Shown here one piece after another: positions 53,714-62,126 of a stretch of 64,000 nt of DNA (positions within the stretch are counted from its first letter, which is position 1; each line of letters starts with the position of its first letter). Below the pieces are notes generated by a model. The model did no database searches and had not been told where the DNA came from. It worked only from the letters and a program-made list of their open reading frames with translations. Position numbers and translations under genes: made by a program. This DNA is from Chitinophagaceae bacterium (GTDB lineage Bacteria; Bacteroidota; Bacteroidia; Chitinophagales; Chitinophagaceae), in the NCBI GenBank assembly GCA_019752045.1, contig JAIEMP010000007.1, positions 62,001 through 126,000 on the forward strand. Direction: 5' to 3'.

Positions 53714-54118
53714 ATGGAAACAGTTAATTATACCAACATGCTCCATATGGGCCGAAAAATTGAAAGAATTCGCAGGCTTAGAGGAATGACACAAACAGAA
53801 TTAGGTGAGGCTTTAGGTATTACTAAGCAAGCAGTATCAAAGATGGAGCAAACTGAAAAATTTGAAGTTGAAAAAATAAAAATAATTGCCTCTGCTTTAG
53901 GAGTTACAGAGGATGGCTTAAAAAGTTTTAATGAAGAAAAGGTTCTTTATAACACAATGAATTTTTACGACAATAGTTCTGTATCAGCATCTTCTATAAA
54001 CGCAAACAATGTCGAAACTCTTAACAATTTCCCGATTGAGAAGACGATTGAATTATTTGAAAAACTTTTGCAGAAAGAAAGGGAGAAGTATGAGGAGGTG
54101 AAGAAGGGAAAGAAATAA
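53714..54118 (+). CDS. Xre-family HTH regulator 2
   Basis: A 134-residue paralogue of regulator 1, 24 bp downstream. The HTH GRKIERIRRLRGMTQTELGEAL and GITKQAVSKMEQ is followed by NFPIEKTIELFEKLLQKEREK, clearly the same C-terminal helix as in the first protein. Tandem duplication with divergence suggests that they form heteromers or bind different half-sites. It is 93 bp upstream of the ATPase gene. Confidence 0.85.
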   Translation: METVNYTNMLHMGRKIERIRRLRGMTQTELGEALGITKQAVSKMEQTEKFEVEKIKIIASALGVTEDGLKSFNEEKVLYNTMNFYDNSSVSASSINANNVETLNNFPIEKTIELFEKLLQKEREKYEEVKKGKK

Positions 54119-54211
54119 TAGATATACCAAGATACGCTGTAGTCATTCTCTCAATTGATGATTATGGAAATGAAATGAGAATACTACCTTTAAAGACTTA
54201 TATACACTGTA

Positions 54212-55444
54212 ATGAACAAAATCAAAATAAAGAATTTTGGCCCTATTAGGGAGGGTTACCAGGAAGAAGACGGTTGGATGGATATAAAAAAGGTTACTCT
54301 GTTTATTGGCAACCAGGGAAGTGGCAAAAGTGTGGTGGCAAAGTTAATTTCAACTTTCAGTTGGATAGAAAAAGCATTAACAAGAGGTGATTATGACAAA
54401 AGATATTTTGAACGAAAAAACAAACTGAAGAATCAATATCTCACATACCATCGACTGGAAAACTATTTTCCAAAACCGGATAATACAGTAATAGACTACC
54501 GGGGTGAATCCTACAATATTCTGTACGAAAACGGGAACCTGACTATTAATGACGCCAATAATGGCAGTTATCCACTTCCGCAGATCATGTATGTGCCTGC
54601 AGAGAGGAACTTTATTTCTAACGTCCGTACCCCAAAGGCGCTGAAACAAATTTCCCCATCACTTTCGGAAATGGTTACAGAAATGATCAACGCAGGTCAG
54701 GCAATGAAATCGCCTATGCTTTTGCCTGTGAATGAAGGAGTGTATGTAGAATACAATAAACAAAACGATATTTTTTATATAAGGAGCAATGATTACCGGA
54801 TTAAACTAACCGAAGCCTCCAGCGGGTTTCAGTCAATAGTGCCCCTACTTCTCATTTCATGGTTTTTATCAGACTCTGTAAAAAAACAGAGTGAGAATAC
54901 AAAAGAAATGTTGACAAGTGAACAGCGGGAACGATTTCGCAGGAGGTTTAAAGAAATTAATGATAATGCAGATTTAACTGATGAGCTGAAAAGAATTGCT
55001 TTGTCTGAGTTAGCAAAAGAGTTTACGAAAACAGCTTTCATAAATATTGTAGAAGAACCGGAGCAAAATTTGTATCCAAGTTCGCAAAGAGGAATGATAA
55101 ATAGCTTAACGGCGTTCAATAACATTAACAGGGGAAATAAGTTGATTATGACCACGCACAGCCCCTATTTAATTAATTATTTAACTATAGCAGTTAAAGC
55201 AGATGCATTAAAGGAAAAAATAAAAACAGATGAATTACGGAGGAAGTTACACACTATCATTCCGCAGAATTCAACAATAAATAAAAATGACTTAGTAATT
55301 TATGAACTCAATGAAAAAGACGGTACGATAAGCAGACTGAAAAATTACGATGGCTTGCCCTCTGATGAGAATTATTTGAATGAGCAGCTTGCTGAAAGCA
55401 ATGAGCTATTTGCCCAACTTTTAGAAATTCAGCAAGCCCTATGA
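54212..55444 (+). CDS. ABC-type (AAA_15/21-like) ATPase of a putative defence pair
   Basis: A 410-residue soluble ATPase. Walker A is TLFIGNQGSGKSVVAKL (33-40), a signature-like segment is EASSGFQSIVPLLL (about 201-214), Walker B is AFINIVEEPEQNLYPSSQ (about 275-292), and the switch His is TTHSPYLINYL (about 314-324). A helical insertion (about 220-270) lies between signature and Walker B. This is the layout of ATPases in phage-defence modules such as PARIS AriA, Septu PtuA and OLD-like systems. The partner here differs from those. Its stop overlaps the start of the nuclease gene by ATGA. Confidence 0.82.
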   Translation: MNKIKIKNFGPIREGYQEEDGWMDIKKVTLFIGNQGSGKSVVAKLISTFSWIEKALTRGDYDKRYFERKNKLKNQYLTYHRLENYFPKPDNTVIDYRGESYNILYENGNLTINDANNGSYPLPQIMYVPAERNFISNVRTPKALKQISPSLSEMVTEMINAGQAMKSPMLLPVNEGVYVEYNKQNDIFYIRSNDYRIKLTEASSGFQSIVPLLLISWFLSDSVKKQSENTKEMLTSEQRERFRRRFKEINDNADLTDELKRIALSELAKEFTKTAFINIVEEPEQNLYPSSQRGMINSLTAFNNINRGNKLIMTTHSPYLINYLTIAVKADALKEKIKTDELRRKLHTIIPQNSTINKNDLVIYELNEKDGTISRLKNYDGLPSDENYLNEQLAESNELFAQLLEIQQAL

Positions 55445-55944
55445 GTATAAATTTCTTCGAAGCGAAATGCCAAACCTTTTCCAGCAATAAGATTTTTGGT
55501 CTTTGTGATGACCCGCCGCCAGCCTCGAACCCGGCCTATATTGACGAGAATAATGGAGCCAAATGGATTGCGGTAGTGGAAAACGACGACAGGTATGATG
55601 TCACATTTACTGCTATAGATCATTGCATTGACATTCGAAGGCCGGATAGAAAACCGGCCCAGCGTTGCGATGGCGTTTTAACATACGATTCTACCGTGAT
55701 TTTTGTGGAGCTAAAACAAAGAGAAGCCAAGGGAAACCAATGGGTAACCGATGCTGAAGGTCAACTCAAAACAACAATTGGCTATTTTGAGAACGAGGAT
55801 GAAGCAGAAAACTTCAACAACAAGCAAGCCTATATTGCCAACAGCGAACACCCTAAATTTAAGGTAACACAAATGAGACGCATGGACCAGTTTTTTACGG
55901 ATACCGGTTATATCCTTAGAATAGTTAACAGAATTAAGTTGTAA
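55441..55944 (+). CDS. Small PD-(D/E)XK-like nuclease partner of the ATPase
   Basis: A 167-residue protein of no family I can name. RCDGVLTYDSTVIFVELKQR contains D77, E90 and K92 (D-x12-E-L-K), a good PD-(D/E)XK active site. GNQWVTDAEGQLKTTIGYF gives the following helix with Gln. The start is fused to the ATPase stop (ATGA), so the two are made together, probably as a complex. Four cysteines are scattered in the N-terminal half. It is likely the effector of the pair. Confidence 0.65.
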   Translation: MSINFFEAKCQTFSSNKIFGLCDDPPPASNPAYIDENNGAKWIAVVENDDRYDVTFTAIDHCIDIRRPDRKPAQRCDGVLTYDSTVIFVELKQREAKGNQWVTDAEGQLKTTIGYFENEDEAENFNNKQAYIANSEHPKFKVTQMRRMDQFFTDTGYILRIVNRIKL

Positions 55945-56109
55945 GAGCTTCTTGAAATTTCAATAAAGAATCGGAGTTTGGGTTGGTCAGTAATTGGCTT
56001 CACCTTTCGCTAAGGATAGTATCAATCCGACTTCTTTCTCTTTTCAAATGCGTTTATAACAATGGGCTTTAAAAAATAAAGTAATCAAAACAAGTACTTA
56101 GCCAGATTT

Positions 56110-56156
56110 TTTGCAAATGGACATATTTCCTGTATATTTGGGTAAAATGTCCATTT
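56110..56156 (+). promoter_or_regulatory. Promoter and operator of the Xre-RES toxin-antitoxin operon
   Basis: TTTG (56110-56113) and TATATTTG (56133-56140) are separated by 19 bp, a full match to the Bacteroidota -33/-7 consensus. A perfect 10-bp inverted repeat AAATGGACAT/ATGTCCATTT (56115-56124, 56147-56156) brackets the -7 box and touches the start codon. Binding by the antitoxin would shut the promoter, giving autoregulation. Confidence 0.78.
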
Positions 56157-56675
56157 ATGGGAGCTGCCATTAGAAATACCTCCCGGAAAACCGGAGAAGA
56201 AGAAATTGACAAACTGGTAAGGGTGTATATCAGCAAAGGATCGTCAGTGAATATTCTTACGTGGGCCATTCTTGGAGGTAAGAAATTTATGCCTAAAGAA
56301 CCAGCTTCTGCCCTTGATTTCCTTTCAGCAAGCGACAAAGGGATTACCAAGCAATCTGTAATAAATCTTGCAGAGGTGATGGATATACCAATGAAGGATA
56401 TAGCCAGCCTTCTGAATGTCTCTTATAAAACACTCGGCAGAAAACGAAAAACCGATTTATTGGGCAGCCTTGTATCATCTCTTTCAATTGAGATAGCAAA
56501 TACCGTTGCAAACGGATTGGCTGTATTTGAAGATGCAGACAAACTAAACCATTGGTTACAGAAAGAAAACCGGGCTTTAAATGCTAAAAAGCCAATTGAG
56601 CTTTTAAATACTCCTACAGGAATTAAGATGGTAAACAGAGTTTTGAACCGCATTGAAGAAGGCATCTATACATAA
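56157..56675 (+). CDS. Xre/MbcA/ParS-type antitoxin (DUF2384)
   Basis: A 172-residue antitoxin of the RES-Xre family. The middle contains a helix-turn-helix (SVINLAEVMDIPMKDIASLLNV). The C-terminal DUF2384 toxin-binding domain has ANGLAVFEDADKLNHWLQKE and the conserved KPIELLNTPTGIKMVNRVLNRIEEG. It blocks the RES toxin and represses the operon through the inverted repeat directly upstream. ATG 56157 follows the operator immediately, so the leader is very short. Confidence 0.92.
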   Translation: MGAAIRNTSRKTGEEEIDKLVRVYISKGSSVNILTWAILGGKKFMPKEPASALDFLSASDKGITKQSVINLAEVMDIPMKDIASLLNVSYKTLGRKRKTDLLGSLVSSLSIEIANTVANGLAVFEDADKLNHWLQKENRALNAKKPIELLNTPTGIKMVNRVLNRIEEGIYT

Positions 56676-56683
56676 GCTGTTGT

Positions 56684-57145
56684 ATGACTGTTTACAGAAT
56701 AGTTAAGTTAAAAAAAAGAACATCTGATCTTTCAGGAACAGGTGCCTTTAATTCAGGTGGCCGCTGGAATAATGAAGGTACCTATGCGTTCTATACGAGC
56801 GAAAATCCTTCACTTGCTTTTCTTGAAATACTTGTACATACTGATGAATCAGAATTACCGCCTCAGATGTTTATTATGACGATTGAGATTGATGATACTG
56901 CACCGATCTTTGAAATTCCTGATACAGATCTTCCTGACAATTGGCGCATTCCGGATAATATAGAACTGAAAGAAATGGGCGACCGTATTTTTCAGGAGAA
57001 CATGTTTATAGGTATAAAAGCCAGGTCTGCAGTTATGCCAGGCCAGTACAATTTCATTCTTAATCCCCAGTTTCCTGATTATCACAAGCACTTGAAGGTA
57101 ACGAATGTGGAAGCACTTGCTGTTGATAAGCGATTAACTGAATAA
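56684..57145 (+). CDS. RES-domain toxin
   Basis: A 153-residue RES toxin. In studied relatives it degrades NAD+ or ADP-ribosylates, halting growth. The conserved trio appears in YRIVKLKKR with SGGRWNNEGTYAFYTSEN (Arg), LAFLEILVH (Glu), and a downstream Ser in the SAVMPGQYNFILNP region. The protein is full length for the family. It starts 8 bp after the antitoxin gene. The typical terminal NPQFPDYHKHLKV is present, so it looks intact. Confidence 0.92.
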   Translation: MTVYRIVKLKKRTSDLSGTGAFNSGGRWNNEGTYAFYTSENPSLAFLEILVHTDESELPPQMFIMTIEIDDTAPIFEIPDTDLPDNWRIPDNIELKEMGDRIFQENMFIGIKARSAVMPGQYNFILNPQFPDYHKHLKVTNVEALAVDKRLTE

Positions 57146-57169
57146 TTTAACGTGGCAATATTTACATAT

Positions 57170-57645
57170 TTATAGTGAAGGTGTGCAGTTTGGAAACCAA
57201 AAGTTATTCTTTCCGGCATCTTCACTAACTTTCCTTGTACCCCATTCCAGATTCTCTCTCCTCACTAAATGTCCCCTATCAAAATCACTTTTACTCGCAG
57301 AATACAATTGTTGTCCTAATTGTTCTTCTGTTTTGATTCTTGGATCATCCTGCCATGTTCCATTCTGCCATTGCCTTGCCAGGCTGTGCCGTCAATATTG
57401 ACTGCAGTATAAAATCCAAAGCATCTGCTTTTACTCATCACCACACTGTAATGAATGTAATCCAGCTTTGAGCTTCCGTTTTCACTCTTAACCGCATCTT
57501 TCTTTTGGGCAGAAGATAGTTCTGGTAATTTGATGATGAATTTTGATCCGAGAAAGTTAGTCTTATAGCCTCCATCAGAGAGCGGTTGAGGGCTGTAGCC
57601 ATGGTTTGATAGTTTATTTTTAAAAGCTCTTGATGCTCCAAAATG
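57170..57645 (-). pseudogene. Frameshifted DNA/RNA non-specific endonuclease (NUC1) remnant
   Basis: Translating the minus strand in two frames gives parts of a NUC1-type nuclease. The upstream part reads FIIKLPELSSAQKK, LDYIHYSVVMSKSR and FYTAVNIDGTAWQ. After a frameshift between about 57350 and 57385 it continues WQDDPRIKTEEQLGQQLY and SDFDRGHLVRRENLEWG, where DRGH is the family's catalytic motif, and stops after FWFPNCTPSL. No start codon or signal peptide precedes it, and the normal C-terminal third is missing. It is dead or decaying. Intact relatives are secreted or periplasmic. Confidence 0.72.
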
Positions 57646-57981
57646 GACTATTTACAACTATCTGACAAGTAGAAAATAACCTGAAGTGGGGTACGGGTGT
57701 GAAATGGCAAAATAAAACATATTGTTAGAAACCATTTTTCAGCATCGGGAAACCTTAAAAATTATAACTGCGTTACTGGTTCTTACAAAACTTCACTATC
57801 AATTTTAAAAAGTAATAAATATTAAATAATAATGATACATACGACGATAGATCGGCTCCACCTGTTAATATTGAAGTTTAACATATACTGATATACCTCA
57901 AAATTATTTGAATTGTTCGGTTAAATATTAATTAACCAATGTACTGGAAAGTATCCTTCTAAAGGCTATATGCAACCGGAT
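57646..57981. other. Intergenic region, nothing recognised
   Basis: About 335 bp, AT-rich, between the endonuclease remnant and the stop of the NagB-PIG-L gene. No open frame with coding character, no strong hairpin and no tRNA or att sequence was seen. Confidence 0.55.
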
Positions 57982-59910
57982 TTAATAATGCCATCTTACA
58001 AACGCTTCCATTGCTGCATACTGTGTTAAGCCAAGCATACCATACAGATCGGCAGTGGCTGCATTGCGTTCTTCTGCACGTTGCCAGAACTCACGGCTAT
58101 CGCTACCCTGGAACGGTACCATATCTTTTTGTGATTGATGAATAAAAATGCCAAAGCGTTTCTTCATCACCTGTTCAGGGCTCATTGGTATGGCCATTTC
58201 AATTTCTTCCATGTTCCACTCCTGCCATGCACCTTTGTATAACCACAACCAGCAATGGTTGATCCATTCATCACCATCGGCTTTAATTCTTCTCAACGAT
58301 TCAAGTACCACGTTGAAACAAACAAGATGTGTGCCATGCGGATCAGCAAAGTCGCCGGCGCAATACACCTGTTGCGGTTTTATTTTACGGAAGAGTTCCA
58401 TTGTGAGTAGTACATCTTCTTCACCCATCGGATTTTTCTCAACCGTACCTGTTTCATAAAAAGGCAGATTTTGAAAATGCCATTGTCCTTCTTTCAAACC
58501 AACATAACGACAGGTTGCTGCTGCTTCGCAACGGCGGATAAGTCCTTTAATGTTGCGGATATCTTCTGTATCAATTTGATTGGACTTTTTATTTTCCAGG
58601 TAACCTCTTGCTTCAGCCAAAATGCTTTTTGATTTTGTTGCATCTGCACCGGTCATCTCTTCAAACCCAACTGCAAAGTCCATAAAGCGTGTAACAAACT
58701 CATCTGTTACTGCAATGTTGCCACTGGTTTGATAAGCCACATGCACTTCATGTCCCTGGTCGTGTAAACGCTGAAAGGTTCCGCCCATGGAGATAATATC
58801 ATCATCGGGGTGAGGCGAGAATAAAACGACTTTCTTTGGATAAGGTTCGCTTCGTTCAGGATGTGCAGGTATCACCGCATTGGGTTTACCACCGGGCCAT
58901 CCCGTAATACTGTCACGCAACATATAATATACCTGCAGGTTAATTTCGTAAGCTTCTCCTTTTTCTACCAGCAGATCGCTTAAACCATATTCATTATAAT
59001 CAGTGTTGGTTAAACTCAATATCGGTTTGTCCAACTTCAATGCCATGTTTACAACGGCTTTTTTGATCATCTTGTTTGTCCATTCACATTCGCCGGTTAA
59101 CCATGGACTTTTATAACGGGTAAGCTCAGCCGCTGCCATTTCATCAATTACAAAGGTTACATCGTCATGATTCTGCAATAACGAAGCAGGCACATGTTCT
59201 GTATCATCACCTTCAACTGATTGTTGAATAACCGGGGCTTTTGTTGGGCCCCATGCCATCAGAATAATTTTCTTTGCTTTCAGAATGGTACCAATACCCA
59301 TGGTAATGGCCAGGCGTGGTACTTCGCTGATATTGGCAAACTCATAGCTGTTCGCTAAACGTGTAGAGTTAGTAAGTGTAATTAATCTTGTTTTGGTGTA
59401 AACACTTGAACCAGGTTCGTTAAAACCAATATGACCATTGACACCTATTCCCAACACCTGCAGATCAATACCACCGGCATCAGCGATCTTTTGTTCGTAG
59501 GCAGTGCAATGTTGCTTGATGTTTTCTTTTGCAGTTGTACCATTGGGTATATGACAGTTGTTCTGATCAATATCTACCTTATCAAACAACTGCTGTTTCA
59601 TAAAACGATGATAGCTCTGGATAGCATCAGGTTCTACAGGATAATATTCATCGAGGTTAAATGCAATTACATTTTTAAAACTCAACCCCTCTTCCCTGTG
59701 CAATCGTACCAGCTCCGCATATAAAGACTTTGGTGTTGATCCTGTGGCCAGACCAAGCACACATTTTTCATTCTTGGATTGCTTTTCACGAATTAATTCA
59801 GCGATCTGTGTGGCAGCAAAAGAAGAGCCTTGTTTGGCATCAGTAAAAATCTTAGTGGGAATTTTCTCAAAACTGTCGAGCAGATCCATGGAAATTGACT
59901 TCTTCGTCAT
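57982..59910 (-). CDS. Glucosamine-6-phosphate deaminase fused to a PIG-L deacetylase domain
   Basis: A 642-residue two-domain protein. The N-terminal NagB domain (1-275) converts glucosamine-6-P to fructose-6-P and ammonia: LGLATGSTPKSLYAELV (52-68), AFNLDEYYPV (83-92), GIGVNGHIGFNEPGS (154-168). The C-terminal PIG-L/LmbE domain (about 360-642) has the zinc site SPHPDDDIISMGG (365-377) and DPHGTHLV, typical of N-acetylglucosaminyl deacetylases. The fusion is known in Bacteroidota and would let one polypeptide deacetylate and deaminate amino sugars. It may be the last gene of the 64.0-58.0 kb minus-strand run. Confidence 0.9.
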   Translation of the reverse strand: MTKKSISMDLLDSFEKIPTKIFTDAKQGSSFAATQIAELIREKQSKNEKCVLGLATGSTPKSLYAELVRLHREEGLSFKNVIAFNLDEYYPVEPDAIQSYHRFMKQQLFDKVDIDQNNCHIPNGTTAKENIKQHCTAYEQKIADAGGIDLQVLGIGVNGHIGFNEPGSSVYTKTRLITLTNSTRLANSYEFANISEVPRLAITMGIGTILKAKKIILMAWGPTKAPVIQQSVEGDDTEHVPASLLQNHDDVTFVIDEMAAAELTRYKSPWLTGECEWTNKMIKKAVVNMALKLDKPILSLTNTDYNEYGLSDLLVEKGEAYEINLQVYYMLRDSITGWPGGKPNAVIPAHPERSEPYPKKVVLFSPHPDDDIISMGGTFQRLHDQGHEVHVAYQTSGNIAVTDEFVTRFMDFAVGFEEMTGADATKSKSILAEARGYLENKKSNQIDTEDIRNIKGLIRRCEAAATCRYVGLKEGQWHFQNLPFYETGTVEKNPMGEEDVLLTMELFRKIKPQQVYCAGDFADPHGTHLVCFNVVLESLRRIKADGDEWINHCWLWLYKGAWQEWNMEEIEMAIPMSPEQVMKKRFGIFIHQSQKDMVPFQGSDSREFWQRAEERNAATADLYGMLGLTQYAAMEAFVRWHY

Positions 59911-59932
59911 ATAGAGTTTTATGATTGAATGA

Positions 59933-61093
59933 TTATAAATCGCTTACTTCAGCAACTATTAAATAAACAGGCTGTTGTTCCAACTGCATCAAAACTGCAA
60001 TCCATTCTGCCTGCGAACTGTAGATGCGTTCACCTTTTTCGTTCCACATTTCTGGGCTGCATAAGCAACCCAATGATGGTGTATTGGGATAGTACGATCT
60101 GCTTTTGTAAAAATCGGGATCAATGGTTGTACCATGCGCAATGATCTCCGTTCGACCAAGCTTACCGGCTGTGAAACTTTCCCACAACGACTTGTATTGA
60201 TTCAACGACGCCCCTAATAAATTTTCGTAAACTGCTTGATAAGCTGTGTCTTTATCAAAAAACGGCAGTTTAGCTTTTTCAAACGGCAAACACATTTGCA
60301 GATTTGTTGTTGGCCCTATCCAGTTATTATCAGATGTATCAAATCCATTAATACGGTACAACCCCTGCGGAGTATTGCCATTGGTTAAATAAAATGGAAG
60401 ATTACTAATAGCACGTGCCAATTGCGGAAAACGGTATTCCTTTCCTTTTTCATCTGTCAACCAATACCCATCTGCTGTGCGTATCGTCAGATAACCCGGT
60501 TTATTTCTGTCTGTTGACTGAAAACTGCATAAGACAGTTTGTCCATTTAAAAAAGAAGTATCAAGAAATAAATTCTTTGAAGGAAGTGAAGATGACTTCT
60601 TATTTCGTATATAGCTGTAAGCAGGAAAATAAACCGACTTTACAAACGCCTTGTCTGCATTTACGTCAACCAAAACATTTGACAAAGCAAGATACTCCAA
60701 TGCCATTGCTTTTACTTTATCTGATTTTAATTGTTGCCATATAAGTTTTACTTCTTCATTAAACTCATCCGGATAAAGTGTATAAAGCATTTCAAAAAAA
60801 GAACGCTGAAAACCAGGGCCAAGCGTTGGCAGTTCGTTGATCTGGGATGGAATGATGGATGTGTAAACTGCTGGCTTGTATAACATCAACTCCATTGCCC
60901 AGAAAGCACCCATCCAGTTATCATAGGTTTCGTTGTTCAACGGAAGCTGCACCGTTCGTTCAACTTGCTGTTGTAATTGTATTGCAACAGAATCACGGCA
61001 TTGCTTTGATGCAAAGAAGAAACGTGTTTCTGCTATTTGTGCAAAAACAAATTGGCAGCAACATAAACTCACTACAAAGACAACTCGCTTCAT
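59933..61093 (-). CDS. Exported L,D-transpeptidase-like protein
   Basis: A 386-residue protein with a signal peptide (1-19, CCQFVFAQ). The C-terminal 90 residues contain EIIAHGTTIDPDF (H320) and NTPSLGCLCSPEMW (S340, G342, C343), which matches the HG...SxGC pattern of YkuD L,D-transpeptidases, with LC where most have IR. NGNTPQGLYRINGF (about 238-251) resembles the YkuD substrate-loop region. If active it would cross-link or modify peptidoglycan in the periplasm. The N-terminal 170 residues are unassigned. It is 1 bp after the NAGPA gene, so the two are co-transcribed. Confidence 0.6.
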   Translation of the reverse strand: MKRVVFVVSLCCCQFVFAQIAETRFFFASKQCRDSVAIQLQQQVERTVQLPLNNETYDNWMGAFWAMELMLYKPAVYTSIIPSQINELPTLGPGFQRSFFEMLYTLYPDEFNEEVKLIWQQLKSDKVKAMALEYLALSNVLVDVNADKAFVKSVYFPAYSYIRNKKSSSLPSKNLFLDTSFLNGQTVLCSFQSTDRNKPGYLTIRTADGYWLTDEKGKEYRFPQLARAISNLPFYLTNGNTPQGLYRINGFDTSDNNWIGPTTNLQMCLPFEKAKLPFFDKDTAYQAVYENLLGASLNQYKSLWESFTAGKLGRTEIIAHGTTIDPDFYKSRSYYPNTPSLGCLCSPEMWNEKGERIYSSQAEWIAVLMQLEQQPVYLIVAEVSDL

Positions 61094-61094
61094 T

Positions 61095-62123
61095 TTATTT
61101 ACGCTTTATCAATACGGCACTTATTACGGGACGTTCTGTTCCATCGCCGGGGCGCACTGTAAGCTGGTTAGCGATGACTAACGAAGTGGACCCACCTCCA
61201 TCTAAGTTTACAGCATCGGTGCAACTCAACTCTTTCATGAGTGCAGCCATTTCATTTAAATTTAAACCTGCATACCCACCCGTTGTATTATCGCCTTCAA
61301 TTGCCAGCAGCATTACAATTCCGTTTGCATTATAACCAATGGCTGAACGTGGTCTTGAAGTTGTATTGTTGATGCTGATAAGTTCCTGCACATCGGTAAC
61401 TGTTATATTACCTGCTTTCAACAACATTGGTGAACCACCAATTGCACTCACGGTGTTCCATGCAACTCCTCCCGTTGGAAAATTTTCATCAGGCACAGGT
61501 TGTGGTGCTGCTCCTTCTGCATTTGGACTTGCAGCAGGATAACTATAAATATTATTATTCCCTGTTCCTATACTATATACCCATGCAACAGATGGTGAGC
61601 CTGTATTTGTAACCCCAAACGCAGCACGTGTTGGATGGTAAAGAGTAGAAGCTCCGTTGTATGTACGGTTCAATACCTTGATGTTGGCTGATGACACGGT
61701 ATTATTATACTTTACCAAACTGAAAGATTGGTTGCCTCCAAAAAATCCACCGTTGATACAGGCATACACAATACCTGTTTCCTGTGCATAAAATTCGCTT
61801 GGTTTTTTTGCAGTGGCCGACATAACAGGTTTGAATTCGAATTGTGTATTCTTGCTGTCGTATGCCACACAAAATGCTTTTACTTTCTTACCACTGTATA
61901 AACTATCAAATGTAAATACCTGAATGCCCGTAGGAAAATTAGAACCGACTGTTGTTGATAGTTTCCATCCTTGTGGCAAACTGATCAATGGAGTAACAGG
62001 AACAACTACCGGAGGATTCACCGGTCCGCCTGTATTACCACCGGGACTTGATTTCTTTGAACAAGAAAAAACAAGAACAGTTAACAGCAGTAAAGCCGTT
62101 GTTTTCAAACGCATCATCATCAT
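61095..62123 (-). CDS. Phosphodiester glycosidase (NAGPA-like) lipoprotein
   Basis: A 342-residue protein with four tandem ATGs at the start (62123, 62120, 62117, 62114), so the exact start is ambiguous. The signal ends in LLLTVLVFSCSKK, a lipobox. The NAGPA domain has VYACINGGFFGG, RSAIGYNANGIVMLLAIEG and CTDAVNLDGGGSTSLVI, the family signature around the catalytic site. Relatives hydrolyse N-acetylglucosamine phosphodiesters, as in wall polymers or phosphoglycans. It sits between a GHL10 hydrolase and an L,D-transpeptidase-like gene. Confidence 0.85.
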   Translation of the reverse strand: MMMMRLKTTALLLLTVLVFSCSKKSSPGGNTGGPVNPPVVVPVTPLISLPQGWKLSTTVGSNFPTGIQVFTFDSLYSGKKVKAFCVAYDSKNTQFEFKPVMSATAKKPSEFYAQETGIVYACINGGFFGGNQSFSLVKYNNTVSSANIKVLNRTYNGASTLYHPTRAAFGVTNTGSPSVAWVYSIGTGNNNIYSYPAASPNAEGAAPQPVPDENFPTGGVAWNTVSAIGGSPMLLKAGNITVTDVQELISINNTTSRPRSAIGYNANGIVMLLAIEGDNTTGGYAGLNLNEMAALMKELSCTDAVNLDGGGSTSLVIANQLTVRPGDGTERPVISAVLIKRK

Positions 62124-62126
62124 CAA

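Noticed and set aside
54212-55944. Assignment of the ATPase-nuclease pair to PARIS or Septu
   Set aside because: The partner has a PD-(D/E)XK-like D-x12-E-L-K motif, not the TOPRIM/DUF4435 of AriB or the HNH of PtuB. By eye it fits neither.
57438-57641. A 67-codon minus-strand open frame
   Set aside because: It is an off-frame reading over the NUC1 endonuclease remnant. The family motifs are in another frame of the same strand.
62018-62028. ACCGGTCCGCC resembling the att core
   Set aside because: It lies inside the coding sequence of the NAGPA-like gene, matches only 9-10 nt and has no neighbouring integrase or tRNA, so it is a chance match.
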